The position numbers were made by a program, and so were the translations under genes. This document shows, one piece after another, positions 23,891-35,449 of a stretch of DNA of 64,000 bases (position 1 is its first letter; each line of letters opens with the position of its first letter). The DNA lies in NCBI GenBank assembly GCA_023375785.1, contig SZWC01004989.1, positions 55,394-119,393 on the forward strand, written 5' to 3'. Under the pieces are notes generated by a model, which ran no database searches, was not told where the DNA came from, and saw only the letters and a program-made list of their open reading frames with translations. Source of the DNA: Penium margaritaceum (taxonomy: Eukaryota; Streptophyta; Zygnematophyceae; Desmidiales; Peniaceae).

Positions 23891-23999
23891 GCCGGTCGGG
23901 TTCTGCTGCTGCTGCTGCTGTTTACGTTGCTCTATTTGTTGCTGCTGTTCCTATAGAGATTACTGCTTTTGCTGTTGTTACTGCTCCTTCTGGTTCCTC

Positions 24000-24830
24000 T
24001 TGAACTTGAAGCACTCTTTCTTGAAGTGCCCCTCTTTCTAGCAATAATGGCACTTGCCTTTCTTCTTGCCTCTCTACTGCCCGGACTGCTACCGCTGCTG
24101 GTTGCGTAAGCCCATGATCATGAAAGCAACTTCACTGCTACTGCTGTCGCCATTGCACTTTGCTGCATGGCGATGCAGTTCTACCTACACTAGGTACGTG
24201 CAGATGAAGTCCAGCTCGAGAGTCGGCTGGCACTCCAATGTCTCTTGCACCATCTCATAGCTTGTTTGGAGTCCTCTGAGCAAGAGGAAGATAAAGTGCA
24301 TGTCTTCCACAGGGTTGTCGGCCGCTTTGAGCTGCTTGGCTAGCTCCTTTGCCTTGTCCAGGTATACCTCCATCCCTTTGCCATCCTGCATTTTCAGCGC
24401 CATCATCTTCTCCTCCAAAAGCATGAGGAATGCAAGATCCTTGCGCTCAGACTACTTACACGTGTCCCTCCCCTCTTTTGCAGTAGCCTTGTAACTCACG
24501 TACTAACATGCTGGTTGGAGATGGTGTTGACAAGCAGCCTGTAGGCCTGCCTGTCCTTCTTCTTCCACTCCTCATATGCCGCCGCTACAGTTATAGATGA
24601 CCTTACATCTGCTGCACCTTTTTGGGGCGTCTTCTCCGCCACCACCTGTGCTGTAGTGATGCCTTTTGCCTGTGGAGGCGGAGCGCTCGTCGCTGCTCAC
24701 TACCTCCCACAAGCCCCTCTCCTCCAAAACGAGGCGGGTCCTGATCTTCCAAAACGTGAAGTGGCGCATCCTTCCAGCTTCTACAAGGACTAGGCTAGTG
24801 TTACCACAACTGTTGCTTCCATTGTTAGCT
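24000..24830 (-). pseudogene. A5 gag remnant
   Basis: This has gag capsid-like sequence with MLLEEKMMALKMQDGKG and FTFWKIRTRLVLEERGLWEVV. The zinc-knuckle area and Gln linker lie on the 3' side (about 23900-24060). It is broken. Confidence 0.8.
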
Positions 24831-25418
24831 TTGGTGATGCTCTGTTCTGCCCTTGAGTGGCAGTGCTATCCCTGTTTCTACTGCTCCTGCTAGAAATCTG
24901 TGTGACAAAAAATGGATTGTAGACTCCAACATACTAGGAATTTTGAAAAACTGAGCACACCACTAGAAACTTCAGCTCAATACATTTTTGATCCACTCAT
25001 AAAACAAGGTCATCAACAGGGTATGCTTCTGCTCCAACTCCACCTCAAAGCAGCCGGCTTGTAAACGGCGTTTCTCCCAAACGTACTGATGGAATGCAAA
25101 TTGTTTTGCAACAATGGAAAGCTTGGGAGAACTACTTTAATTTTTATGTGCTACGTTTTGAATTTGACAAAGAAACAAGAGAGTTATGGTCATCACAAGG
25201 CGACAGTCTTACGTAGAGAGAAGAGTATAGTCCTGGCCGACCTCGTTTTGAGTGTAACTCTGAATTCCACTGTCGGATCTTTGCGATCATGGACTCTGTG
25301 GAAAGCTTGTTGCTTGAAATTGAAGATCCAGTGCTCGATTATCAAATTTGATACAGATTTCACCTCATGCCGTAACACTCAAAGTGACGGACTGTACTGG
25401 CTGAAAGCAGAAGAACTT

Positions 25419-25431
25419 GGCTCTGACACCA
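25419..25431 (-). other. Primer-binding site of A5
   Basis: The reverse complement TGGTGTCAGAGCC is one base from the canonical initiator-Met site. Confidence 0.75.
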
Positions 25432-25432
25432 A

Positions 25433-26136
25433 GGTTGGAACTAGAGGAGAAAGGGAGCCTTGGAGCAGCAAGCATGTGGGACTAGAAGGGCATCACTTGT
25501 GCTGAAGAATGGTTGTTAAATCACTCAAAATGATGGAGTACATATAGAGCTTAGGCAAGTCAGCCAACTTACAAGCCATACCACTTAGCCATGGAGGCAA
25601 AGGCTCACACACTAGAGTCCATAATCTCACACAAGAGAGGAAATCAGCCTAGCAATTAGGCTGACCACTCACACACGACCTAGAGAGCTAGGAAATGCTC
25701 TCATGGCACACTCCTAGTAGTCACATAACCCACAATCCCATGGAGAATCGCCATGTGTCCATGGCTAGCACACAAGGATCTCACCTCACCTAGTCAGCAC
25801 ACTCTGAAAAAGCAACCCAATCATCTAGGACGTTTTGGATATTTCTCCCATGAGGTCTTGGCCCTGGACCTCTTGCCTTTTTTCTTTTCTCAGGCTAAGG
25901 CATGGAGCCATCGTCTATGGTCACCAAGATATCGGCGGTCGATGACCCCAAAAACTTAAAAAATTCATATCTCCCAATCCGACCGTTGGATCGGCCTAAA
26001 ACTTGGACCATAGATATTTTGCCACCTGATCTTAGGAATAAGAAAGTGGGATCGACAATCCAAGCAGGCATTTGGTAGTTTTCTGGAACTTGCTCATGTG
26101 GACCTGAAATCGAGCCAAATGGCTCCTTTCTCAAGG
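25433..26136 (-). repeat. 5' LTR of A5
   Basis: A family A LTR of about 704 bp in minus orientation. The outer terminus is slightly degraded where it meets B1. Confidence 0.85.
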
Positions 26137-27127
26137 TTGTGCCTCCAAGGACAGAACTTATCCTGGTTAGGGCTCAAGGGTCGTACCTCCAAGGTCAAAG
26201 CTTATCCTTGGTGCTTGATCGCTAAGTGCCTGCACCTGCCGTTGGAGCTAATGGAGCAGATGGAGCTGATGGAGCTCATGGAGCTGATACGCGCTGCAAG
26301 ACAGAGAGGACAAGTGAGTATGCAGAAGCGTACCTTACAACTAGTCAGTGTGGGCCCATAACCCTTTGTCAACCTGCCTGAGACGACGGTCTAGAAAACG
26401 GGTTTAGACACAATGGTTCCCGCTGACCCTCTTGGTATTGCAACCAAGAGATGATATCACCCTCAGAGCCAAGATTCCACATTGAGCAGTTCATAGGAAT
26501 TACTTCCTTCCACAATGTCCTTAGCACCTGGTCACTTTCGCGCGAGCGAATTCTTGGGGCTCAGACCAACCAATGCTTCTTTAGTGTCTGCCTCAGGTGG
26601 TCAACTTTGTGAGGAGTCGCAAAGTTAAGAACTGTGCTCATTGACATGCAACTCAGAGGTTCTTATAGTAGTAGAGCCTTCTTCTATTCTACGCGTGCAG
26701 TGGGTCCTTGGATGAGCTACTTTGGGGGCAATCTAGATTATGTCATCACCCCTGCCTACATGGCCCTCCTTGTGACCGCAAAGTGGCGCCAACCACTAAG
26801 AAGGACCTGCGAAGGTTCTCAGATATCTCTTAGAACATTCTTGTCCCCCTTTTGGTCACAAAGAAATTAGTCACCGGGCTGGGAATTGACCCAGTAAGCT
26901 CTCGCTTTAGAGACCAACTCTGGAACGTCTAAGCCACAAGGAGTTGTCCTAGGTTGTATTTGCTGGCTATACTATCCAGATTAGATGAAGGGGACTTGCT
27001 CCAAAGGAGCGGTGCATGCTTGTCTATCTGGACCAGACTTAGGGGACTTACTCCAAGGGAGCAGTGCATGCCTAGTCCGTCCTGTGTCCAAATATCAGCC
27101 ATGGACAAGGAGCATATCAGGTCAACA
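26137..27127 (-). repeat. Copia family B LTR (B1)
   Basis: A minus-orientation family B LTR of about 990 bp. Its outer start TGTTGACC is at 27127, and the inner ~90 bp are missing where A5 begins. On the right it abuts antisense RT of A6, so B1 inserted into A6. It carries the family's GAT/GGA/GCT triplet tract (about 26249-26291) and an A-box/B-box pair (26926-26936 and 26882-26892). Confidence 0.85.
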
Positions 27128-27720
27128 CTCATGCTGCCAGCGATAGATGCTATAGTCACCCTCGCTGCGCTCGAGCCCCATACACTGCAACGCTGCATCT
27201 AACTTTTGGTTCCAAGCAGGCGACAGTTGCATGAGGCCATACAGCGACTTCTACAGCTTGTAAAGCAAGTGCTCCTGGCCATCCATGACGAACCCTTCCG
27301 ACTGCTCCATGTAAATCTCCTCCTGTAGGTCACCATTCAGGAGCGCCGTTTTGCCGTCCATGTGGTGAATCTCAAAGTCCTCTGCTGCTGTATAGGAAAG
27401 GAGCATACACACAGAAGCAAACTTGGCAACAGGGGCAAAGGTTTTTGTGTAATCGATGCCCTTCTGCTACGAGTAGTCCTTTGCAAACAGCCTTGCCTTG
27501 TACTTTTTTAGGTTGCCATCTGCTCCCCGCTTCTTCTTGAACACCCACTTGCACTTGATCACCTTACGTCCAGGTGGACGCTCAGTCAGCTTCCACATGC
27601 CGTTCTCCAACTGCGGCTGTATCTCCTACTGCATGGCTTGCGCCCAATCTGCTACATCGGTGTAGCCATGGCCTCCTTGTATGATGCTGGCTCATCTGAA
27701 TCTACTGCAAGTACAACGTT
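27128..27720 (-). pseudogene. A6 reverse transcriptase, N-terminal remnant
   Basis: Antisense RT from the CKWVFKKKRGADGNL entry through the HHMDGKTAL region to the palm, ending at the B1 junction before the YVDD region. Confidence 0.8.
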
Positions 27721-29400
27721 CATCTGTTGTGGTCTTCGTAGCATCTAGAAATGGCCGCGTTCACCAGGCTTCTAGCGCATCCTGAGAAGGTACCTTCAAC
27801 CTGGTGGTGGGCGTTAGCAGGCGGCTGGCGCGGTGCTGTTGGCAGTAATGCTTGTGCTGATGGTGGTGCATCTTCTTCCTTTGCTTCTACTGACAAGGTC
27901 GCTGTATTTGCTGCATCAGATATAGGAGAATACGTGGTTCTCCCACTGTCACAGTAGAGGAAGGTTCTGGAGAGACAAGGTGAGGGAGAATGTCTACTCC
28001 CATATTTCATCAGCTGCTGGTTCTGCTATTCTTTGCAGACTATATTGGTGCTGATGACGTTACCTTTGTTAAAAACAACATCCCTAGAGATGATGACAAG
28101 GCTAGTATCCTTTTCGTATAAACAATACGCCTTGCTTGCCACGTCAGAGCCGATCATCAGCATCTGTGTGCTTTTCACGTCCCATTTCTGCCGCTTCTCC
28201 TTGGGTACGTGCATGTATACCAAGCTGCCAAAGGCGCGAAGATGACCCACGCTTTGCCTCTTGCTTAACCATGCCTTGTACGGTGTCATCTTCTCCAAGG
28301 CCTTTGTTGGACTGTTGTTCTTGATATACACTGTAGTACTGAGAGCTTCAGCCCTAAAGTCAAAGGTGAGCCAAGTCGAATGCAACATGGAATGCGCTGA
28401 CTCAAGGATGGTGCATTTTGTGTGTTCTGTTACGCCCTTTTTGTTGCGCCAAGTATGGTGCGGTGCGCTACGCATTGATGCCTGCTACTCCGAGATAGTG
28501 CTCAAACTCCTTGGTTAGGTACTCTCCACTGGGTCACTTCGCACCGCCTTGATTTTCTTACAAGTCTGGTTCTCCACCATGGCCTTGAACTCCTTGAACA
28601 GATCAAAACACTAGTCCTTGGAAAAAAAGAAGTACACAGTAGTGTAACGGCTGAAATCATCAATGAAAGTGAGAAAATACCTAGAGCCTCCAAAGCTCTG
28701 GATCTGCATTGGGCCACACAAATGAATGTGGACCAGCTCTAGTACCTCCATCGCGTACTCCCCTACTCCAGAGAACGCCTCGCGATGCTCCTTACCCTCC
28801 CAACAGCCGATGCACAACTGCTGCTCAAAGTTAGAGATGGTGGATAAGTCACGCACCATCTGCTTCGTTTGAACTTGCTTTAAGGCGCACATGCCGATGT
28901 GGCTGTAGCGCGCATGCCAGATTTTGCCATTGCTGTAGCCTGCACCATTGTTGCAAGACTCTGCCCGTGCAGGATCTTGGTCACCCCCAATAGGCGGTAT
29001 ATATTGCCTTCCTTCACCAACCTGGCCAATTCCTCTTCTGTTTCCTTGTCAAGGATGTAGTCATAGTCATCGTCAAAGACGATATGCAGTCCTGTGTTGG
29101 TGAGAGAGGACATTGAGAGAAGATTAAACGTAGCATTAGGTACGTACAGCACGCCATGGAACACTCCCACTTCAATGCCACGCGGGGTCTCCAACCACAT
29201 CTCCACAATTCCAATCCCCTCAGCATACACCACCCGATCATCACCCAAAGCAATGGAGAGCAGCTGCGTAAACCACTCCTTGTGGTGCATCAGACTCTAG
29301 GTACACCCTGAGTCCTTGTACTACGCCAAATCCACCTTTTCCTTCTGCAACATGTCAGACTTCCCCATGAAGAGGCGGTCGTGCTCCTCCTTGGCGACAT
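27720..29400 (-). pseudogene. A6 protease, integrase and linker remnant
   Basis: Protease-side sequence includes WLETPRGIEVGVFHGVLYVP. The GAG-pre-integrase area and an integrase core with FIDDFSRYTTVYF and NNSPTKALEKMTPYKAW follow. It is heavily broken. Confidence 0.8.
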
Positions 29401-29519
29401 TCATGTTGCCAAAATGGCACACGCTGGTCTGGTTCTGCTGCTGCAACACCTGCTGCTACTGATATTTTAGTGACTACTGCTGCTGTTCTTCTAGAGATTG
29501 CTGCCTTTGCTCTTGCTGC

Positions 29520-30355
29520 TATTGCTCATTCTGGTCCCTCTTGAACTTGAAGCACTTTTTCTTATAGTGCCCCTCTTTGTGGCAATAGAGGCACTTGCCC
29601 TTCTTCTTGCCTCTCTACTGCCTGGACTGCTGCTTTTGCTGGTTGGGTGAGCCTATGGCCATGAAAGCCGCTTCACTACTGCTGCTGCCACCATTGCGCT
29701 TTGTTGCATAACAACGTAGTTCTACCTACTCCAGGTGCGTTTAGATGAAGTCTAGGTCAAGAATTGGCTGGCACTCCAATGTCTCTCGCACCGTGTCATA
29801 GCTCGTTTGGAGTCCCCTCAGCAAGAGGAGGACAAAGCATAGGGTTGCCGGCAGCTTTCAACTACTTTGCCAGCTCCTTTGTCTTGTCGAAGTATGCCTC
29901 CATCCCCTCGCCACCCTACTATTTCAACGCCATCATCTTCTCCTCCAAAAGCATGAGGAATACAGGATCCTCGCTCTCACACTTCTTTCACAACGTGTCC
30001 CACCCCTCTTTTACATTAGCCTTGTCACTCACATACTGAAGATGCGGGTTAGAGATGGTGTTCACAAGCAGTCTGTAGGCCTACCAGTCCTTCTTTGACT
30101 CCTCATATGCTCCCGCTACAATTGTAGATGAACTTGCATCTGCTGTACCTTTCAACGACGTCTTCCCTGCCACTACCTCCGTTGCGGTGATGCCTTTTTA
30201 CTCTAGAGGCGGAGCGCGCTCGTCGCCGCTCACCACCTCCCACAAGCCCCTCTCCTAGAAAAAAAGCGAATACAGATCTTCCAAAACGTGAAGTTTGCAT
30301 GTCCTTCCAGCATCTCCAAGGTCTAGGTTGCTGTTACCACGCCTGCTGGTGCCAT
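29520..30355 (-). pseudogene. A6 gag remnant
   Basis: A degraded gag: the capsid-like helical segment near 29880-30060, the LWEVVSGDERA area near 30230, and zinc-knuckle sequence near 29550. Similarity to A2 and A5 is clear but weaker. Confidence 0.75.
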
Positions 30356-30593
30356 TTTGAGCTTTGGTGATGCTCAGCGCTGCCCCTGAGAACCGGTGCT
30401 ATCCCTAGTTGTGCTGCTCCTTCTGCCAGAAATCTGTCTGACAGAAAATGGACTATATAGGCAAGCAGACTGCGAATATGGAAAAACTGAGCCCACCACT
30501 AGAAAATGCACCTCAAAACCTTTGCGTGAAGGTTTAACAACAACCCGTCATTATGAAAGTGACAGTCTGTGCTGGCTGAAAGTGGCAGAATCG

Positions 30594-30606
30594 GGCTCTC
30601 ATACCA
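30594..30606 (-). other. Primer-binding site of A6
   Basis: The reverse complement TGGTATGAGAGCC is one base from the canonical site. Confidence 0.75.
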
Positions 30607-30608
30607 AG

Positions 30609-30938
30609 TGTGGAACAAGAGGAGAGAGGAAGCCTTGGAGCAGCAAATATGTGGGATTAGAAAGGCATTACTTGAACTGAATCATGGTTGTTGAATCACT
30701 CAAAGTGATGGAGTACATATAGTGGTAGAGCTTGGGGAAGTCAGCCCTCTCACAAGCAACACCACTTAGCCATGAAGGCTAAGGCTCATACACTAGAGAC
30801 CATAATCTCATACAAGAGAGGAAATCAGCCTTGCAATCAGCCTGACCACTCACACACGACCTAAAGAGCTAGAAAATGCTCTCATGGCACACTCCTAGTA
30901 TGTTACATAACCCACAATCCCATGGAAAATCACCATGT
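30609..30938 (-). repeat. 5' LTR of A6 (inner 330 bp)
   Basis: Minus-orientation family A LTR, interrupted at 30938 by the family B LTR of B2. Confidence 0.85.
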
Positions 30939-32020
30939 TGTTGACCTTGTGTGCTCCTTGTCCATGGCTGATATTTGGAAAGGCACATGACGGAGTAGGC
31001 ATGCACTGCTCCCTTGGAGTAAATCCTCTCAGTCTGGTCTAGAAAGACAAGGCATGAACTGCTCCTTTGGAGCAAGTCTCCTTGGTCTAATCTAGATAGT
31101 ATAGCAAGAAAATACTACCTAGGACAACTCCTTGTAGCTTAGATATTCCAGAGTTAGTCTCTGAAGTGAGAGGTCACTGGGTCAAATCCGAGCCCCGAGA
31201 GTAATTTTCTTTGTGACCAAAAGGGGGACACGAAGGTTCTAAGAGACATCTTAGAACATTCCAAGGTCCATCCTGGTGGCTGGCGCCACTTGGTGGTCAT
31301 AGGGAGCGCCATGTAGGCAGAGGGGATGATGCAATCCACATTGCCTCCAAAGTGGCTCATCTAAGGAGCCAGTACGCGCCTAGCCTAGAGGCTGGTTCTA
31401 GGACTGTAAGAACCTTTCACTTGCCTGTCATTGAGTACAGTTCTTAATTTTGAGAATCCTCACAGAGTTGTCCACCAGAGGTAGATACTAAAGAAGCATT
31501 GGTTGGTCTAAGCCCCATGAGTTTGCTCCTCACACGAAAATGACCAGGTACTAAGGACACAGTGCAAGGAAGTGATTCCTATGAATTGCTCAATGTGGAA
31601 CCTTGGCTTTGAGGGTAATAACATCTCTTGGTTGCACTTCTAAGAGCAGTCGGCGACAACCATTGTGTCGGAACCTGTTTTCTAGAACATCGCCTTAGGC
31701 AGATTGACAAAGAGTTATGGGCCTACATTGACTAGTTGTAAGGTACGCTTCTGCGCACTCTTGCGCCCTCACTGTCTTGCAACACGCATCAGCTCCGTCA
31801 GCTCCATCTACTCTATCTGCTCCATGGGCTCCTATGTCATGTGCTGGCACTTAGCAAACAAGGGCCAAGGATAAGCTCTGCCCTTGGAGGTACGACCCTT
31901 GGGTCCTAATCAAGATAAGCTCTACCCTTGGAGGCACGACCCTCGGTTCGGTAGTGTGCATTTTTCACTATTTGCAGGCGATCAACGACTAAGGTGTAAG
32001 CAACGGATTCACACCTTCTA
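30939..32020 (+). repeat. 5' LTR of B2 (family B)
   Basis: Starts TGTTGACC at 30939. The inner end is not sharply defined. I place it just before a primer-binding-like CGGTAGCAG at 32024, which gives about 1082 bp and matches B3. It carries an A-box/B-box pair at 31135-31145 and 31179-31189. Confidence 0.75.
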
Positions 32021-32098
32021 AACCGGTAGCAGACAACCGCCTACATTAGCCTACATCGTCCTCAACAAAGCAGAGAAGTAGAGACGCACAGAAGTAGT

Positions 32099-33000
32099 AT
32101 GACGACAGTTACGACACTCACTCTCGAACAGGTCTATGGTGGGATGTCAAAGTTCACAGGGTTTGTTTTTTCCTTGTGGAGATGGTACTTTGACATTTTC
32201 ATGAGGGTCTGTGGATACTTGAAGATGTTCCATTGAGAAGAGGTTGAACTACCAAAAAGAGATCCTGGAGATGAAGCGTGGAGTATCAAAAATGACATTG
32301 CGGTTGCGATTCTTGTGACATCACTACATGAGTCACAACATGTCCACCTCCAAGGTATCACACATGCCTTAAAGGCTTATGAGAAATTAACACGTGTAAA
32401 CCAATCAACGGCTCTTGCAAATTGCCTCTTCATTCTTCAAAAGATGATTTGGATGAGGGTGAGCGAGGGAGAGTCGATTTCAGACTTCCCGTTACAGTTT
32501 CAAGGAATACTGTAGCAAGTAACCCAAATGAAGTGGGAAATCGACACAAACATGCAGGCCATGATCCTCCTCATGGCCGTACTTGAAAACTAGGATACTC
32601 TTATCACCGTCTTTGGCGGTTGGAAGGAGGAGGATTTGATGTATGAGGCAGTGTTCGAGTACGTGCGCAATGAGGCCATGCGTCGCAGTGGTAGTGAGGC
32701 TAGCATTTCAGCCTATGCTGCATTGTACGGTGGTCGTGGCAACAATTCCTCTTCTGGTCAGAGCAAAAGCGGAAGCGGTGGCGGTGGAGGAAAAGGCAAT
32801 GGCGGCCGTGGAAAGAGTTTGAAGTGTCCTTGGAAATGCCATAACTGTGGCAAGCGTGGGCATTGGGCACTGGAGTACAGGGCACCTAAGAAGGAAGACG
32901 GAGATCATGGTGGTAGATATGAGGGCAAAAGAAAGGGTAAAGAGTTGACAAACATGATGGCTGAGAGCTTACCGGCAACCAAGGGAGCGGCACTGCTTAA
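32099..33000 (+). pseudogene. B2 gag remnant
   Basis: It starts at a Met-Thr-Thr opening shared with B3 (36611). A UBN2-like helical region holds KAYEKLTRVNQSTALANCLF and RVSEGESISDF. A Ser/Gly-rich stretch leads to a zinc-knuckle segment beginning KCHNCGKRGHW near 32835. Family B gag ends in a Gly/Ser linker instead of the Gln linker of family A. It is broken. Confidence 0.8.
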
Positions 33001-34300
33001 GCGTGGAGCCTACAGGCACGACATCAACACGAACCACCATTCTTCAAGGGAGAAGTATGGGTTTATCTCCATTGGGGACACTGAACGTCGCTTCAGGTGT
33101 GCCAACGGCAGCCTTGCCCATACGTAAGGCGAAGGAGATAAATTGATCAGCATCAATGTGCATGGTATCAAAAAAGACTTGAAGATGGAGAACGTCATTT
33201 ACATGCCGTCTTTTGCCGCAAACCTCTTGTCAGTGTCCAAAATCACGGACAACAACATGACGGTCGTCTTCACGGAGGAGGAGGTTGTGATTATCAAGAA
33301 CAAGGACATCAACATCTCCTATCCGAAGGAGAGTCTTGTCGCACAAGTTCAAAGAGTTGATGGGCTCTACGTGCTGCAGACTAAATCCCTTGAGAGTACA
33401 AATGAGGGATATGCGGCGTTTGAAGAGTGCAAGTTTGCAAAGCCTGATATTACACCACAAGCCGTCACCATGGTGGCTAACTCCACCAAGACAGATGCTG
33501 AGCTGTGGCACAGGCGTTTGGCCATGTGGCTGACAGCACACTACAAACTATGTAGCAGCATGAAGTGGTTCATGAGATAGAGGGATGCAAGGCCAAGGAT
33601 GAGGAAAAGTGCAAAAATCTGTGTGAGCCATGTCTCCTAGGCAAGGCAAAGAGAAAGCCCTTTAAGCGTAATGGGCAATGTGCGGCAGCAATCTTGGACC
33701 TGATTCACTCTGATGTGTGCGAAGCATTCCGCACCCCATCGAACGGCGCCAGCAAGTATTCCTTCCCCTTCATGGATGGCCATAGTCGCAAGATGTGGGT
33801 CTACTTCCTCAAGACGAGGGGAGAGGTCAAGGAGAAGCTACAAGAGTTTGTCGCGATGGTAGAGCGGGAGACAAGAAAGAAGGTCAAGGCACTACGCACG
33901 GACTATAGTGGTGAGTACGAGACATGCAAAGGCTGGTTGAGTCAACACAGCATGAACCACCAGACCACCACGCCTTATACCCCCCAGAGTAATGGCGTTG
34001 CCGAGCGGATGAACCAGACCATCCTTGGCATGACACGAAGCATGCTCGTTGACGCCAAACTCATACCTTGCTTCTAGGCTGAAGCTGCAAGAACCATTTG
34101 CTACCTTGTGAATCTCACTCCAGCAGTAGCGCTTGGAAGGTGTGGTAAGAAGCAGCAAGAGAAGCAGCTCAGGACGCCACACGACGCTTGGTCAGGGAAG
34201 AAGCCACATACCTCATACTTGAGGATCTTTGACTATGCTACCTGGGCAAAGGTCCAAGCAGGAGAAGGATATGGCAAGCTTGATGCACATGCTCGTAAAT
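33000..34300 (+). pseudogene. B2 protease and integrase remnant
   Basis: Protease-type sequence runs through IYMPSFAANLLSVSKITD. GAG-pre-integrase has ELWHRR and C-x2-C. The integrase core has LIHSDVC, YSGEYE and PQSNGVAERMNQTILGM, all recognisable copia landmarks. It is broken. Confidence 0.8.
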
Positions 34301-34439
34301 GAGTAATGGTTGGATACGACACCGCATACAAGGCGTAGAGGCTTTGGGATCAAGCGGCTATAAAGCTCATCAGGAGCCGAGATGTTGAGTTTGATGAAAG
34401 ATTGTTTGGCAAGGGAGAGTCGTTGGATCCTATCCATGC

Positions 34440-35449
34440 TCCCAAATCAGGAGAGTGGTTTGTGTTGCTTGAGTAAGGTGATCAGCCACTAGAAAACAGG
34501 TACATGGTGCCAGTGAAGGATGGTGCTATAGGGAGAGTGGTTGTGCAGGCTGATACAGCAACGCACTCTGACACTGAGTATGAGTCATCAGAGGCCTCTG
34601 AGTAAAAACATGAGGCCGGTGGCTCTTCCTCAAACAACGGATCACTGGAACCGCAGGACCAACAGAATCAACTAAGTCTGAAAGCACCATCAGCAAAACT
34701 CCGGCGTAGTATGCGCCAGAAGAAATCTCCGCCCAAGTACGATGCTCAGAGTGCGGAATGGACCAAACTCAGCTGGTCATGCTTGGCTGAGGGAGAGCCT
34801 GTGACCGTAACGGAAGTTATGAACATGCCAGATGTGGCCAAATGGAAGGAGGCAATGGATAGCGAACTCGCATCTTTTGAAGAGAACGGAACATGGGTTC
34901 TAGTGGACAGGGCCCCAAACGGACATGTGATTGGATCAAAGTGGGTACTCCGGAAAAAGTTCAAGCAGGATGGTACAATCGACAAGTACAAGGCATGAGT
35001 TGTGGCGAAGGGGCTTTCCCAGCACTCAGGCTCCATCAGATCCATGGTTTGCTTCGCTGTTGTAAAAGATCTGGAGGTCCACCAATGCATGTCAAGACAG
35101 CTTTCCTCTACGGGAAGCTAGACAAACAAGTGCTGATCGAAGTGCCCGAGGGAGTGGAAGCCCCAAAGGGCAAGGTTTGCAAACTGGTCAAAGCACTTTA
35201 AGGGCTTAAAAAAGCCTCAAGGATGTGGAACAAGGACATGGACGGCTTCATGGCCGGGCTCACCTTCATGCACTGCCAGAATGACCCTAATGTCTACGTG
35301 CGGGAGGATGAGCAAGGCTTGATGCTGGTTGCACTATACGTGGATCATCTGATTATTTTCTTATCATCGGTCGAGCTGTTGAACAAGTTGAAGACAGATC
35401 TCCGCTTGAGTTCTACCTCGGGGTAGCTGTCTAGCGCAATCGAGCAGCA
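34440..35449 (+). pseudogene. B2 linker and reverse transcriptase remnant
   Basis: An acidic/Ser-rich linker leads to RT with NMPDVAKWKEAMDSEL, ENGTWVLVDRAP and VKTAFLYGKLD. A weakened palm follows near 35330. The RT is cut by the LTR of B3. Confidence 0.8.

Larger units (their letters stand above)
22145..26136 (-). mobile_element. Ty1/copia retrotransposon, family A, copy A5 (5' part)
   Basis: Minus orientation: 5' LTR 26136-25433, primer-binding site, leader 24840-25418 (no gene), gag, Gln linker, protease and integrase, ending near the RT start where A2 interrupts. RT, RNase H and the 3' LTR are not in the window. The sequence is more diverged from A1/A3/A4 than those are from one another. 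It is broken many times. The outer LTR end abuts the family B LTR B1, so A5 probably sits inside B1. Confidence 0.85.
27128..30938 (-). mobile_element. Ty1/copia retrotransposon, family A, copy A6 (5' part)
   Basis: Minus orientation: a 5' LTR piece (30938-30609), a primer-binding site, a short leader (30356-30593, no gene), gag, linker, protease-integrase and the N-terminal part of RT, cut at 27128 by B1. The LTR is interrupted by B2 at 30938/30939, and its outer part may be the LTR piece at 41380-41639. It is an old and heavily broken fossil. Confidence 0.85.
30939..35449 (+). mobile_element. Ty1/copia retrotransposon, family B, copy B2
   Basis: Plus orientation: a 5' LTR of about 1.08 kb, a short leader, gag, protease, integrase and RT, cut in the RT palm region at 35449 where B3 begins. 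RNase H and the 3' LTR are absent. The element sits inside a family A LTR. It is a broken fossil with roughly ten interruptions and some internal loss. Confidence 0.85.

Noticed and set aside
31130-31200. A genuine tRNA gene in the family B LTR
   Set aside because: The B-box differs from the consensus, the T-loop is short and no convincing acceptor or anticodon stem is seen. Only an A-box/B-box-like motif is supported.
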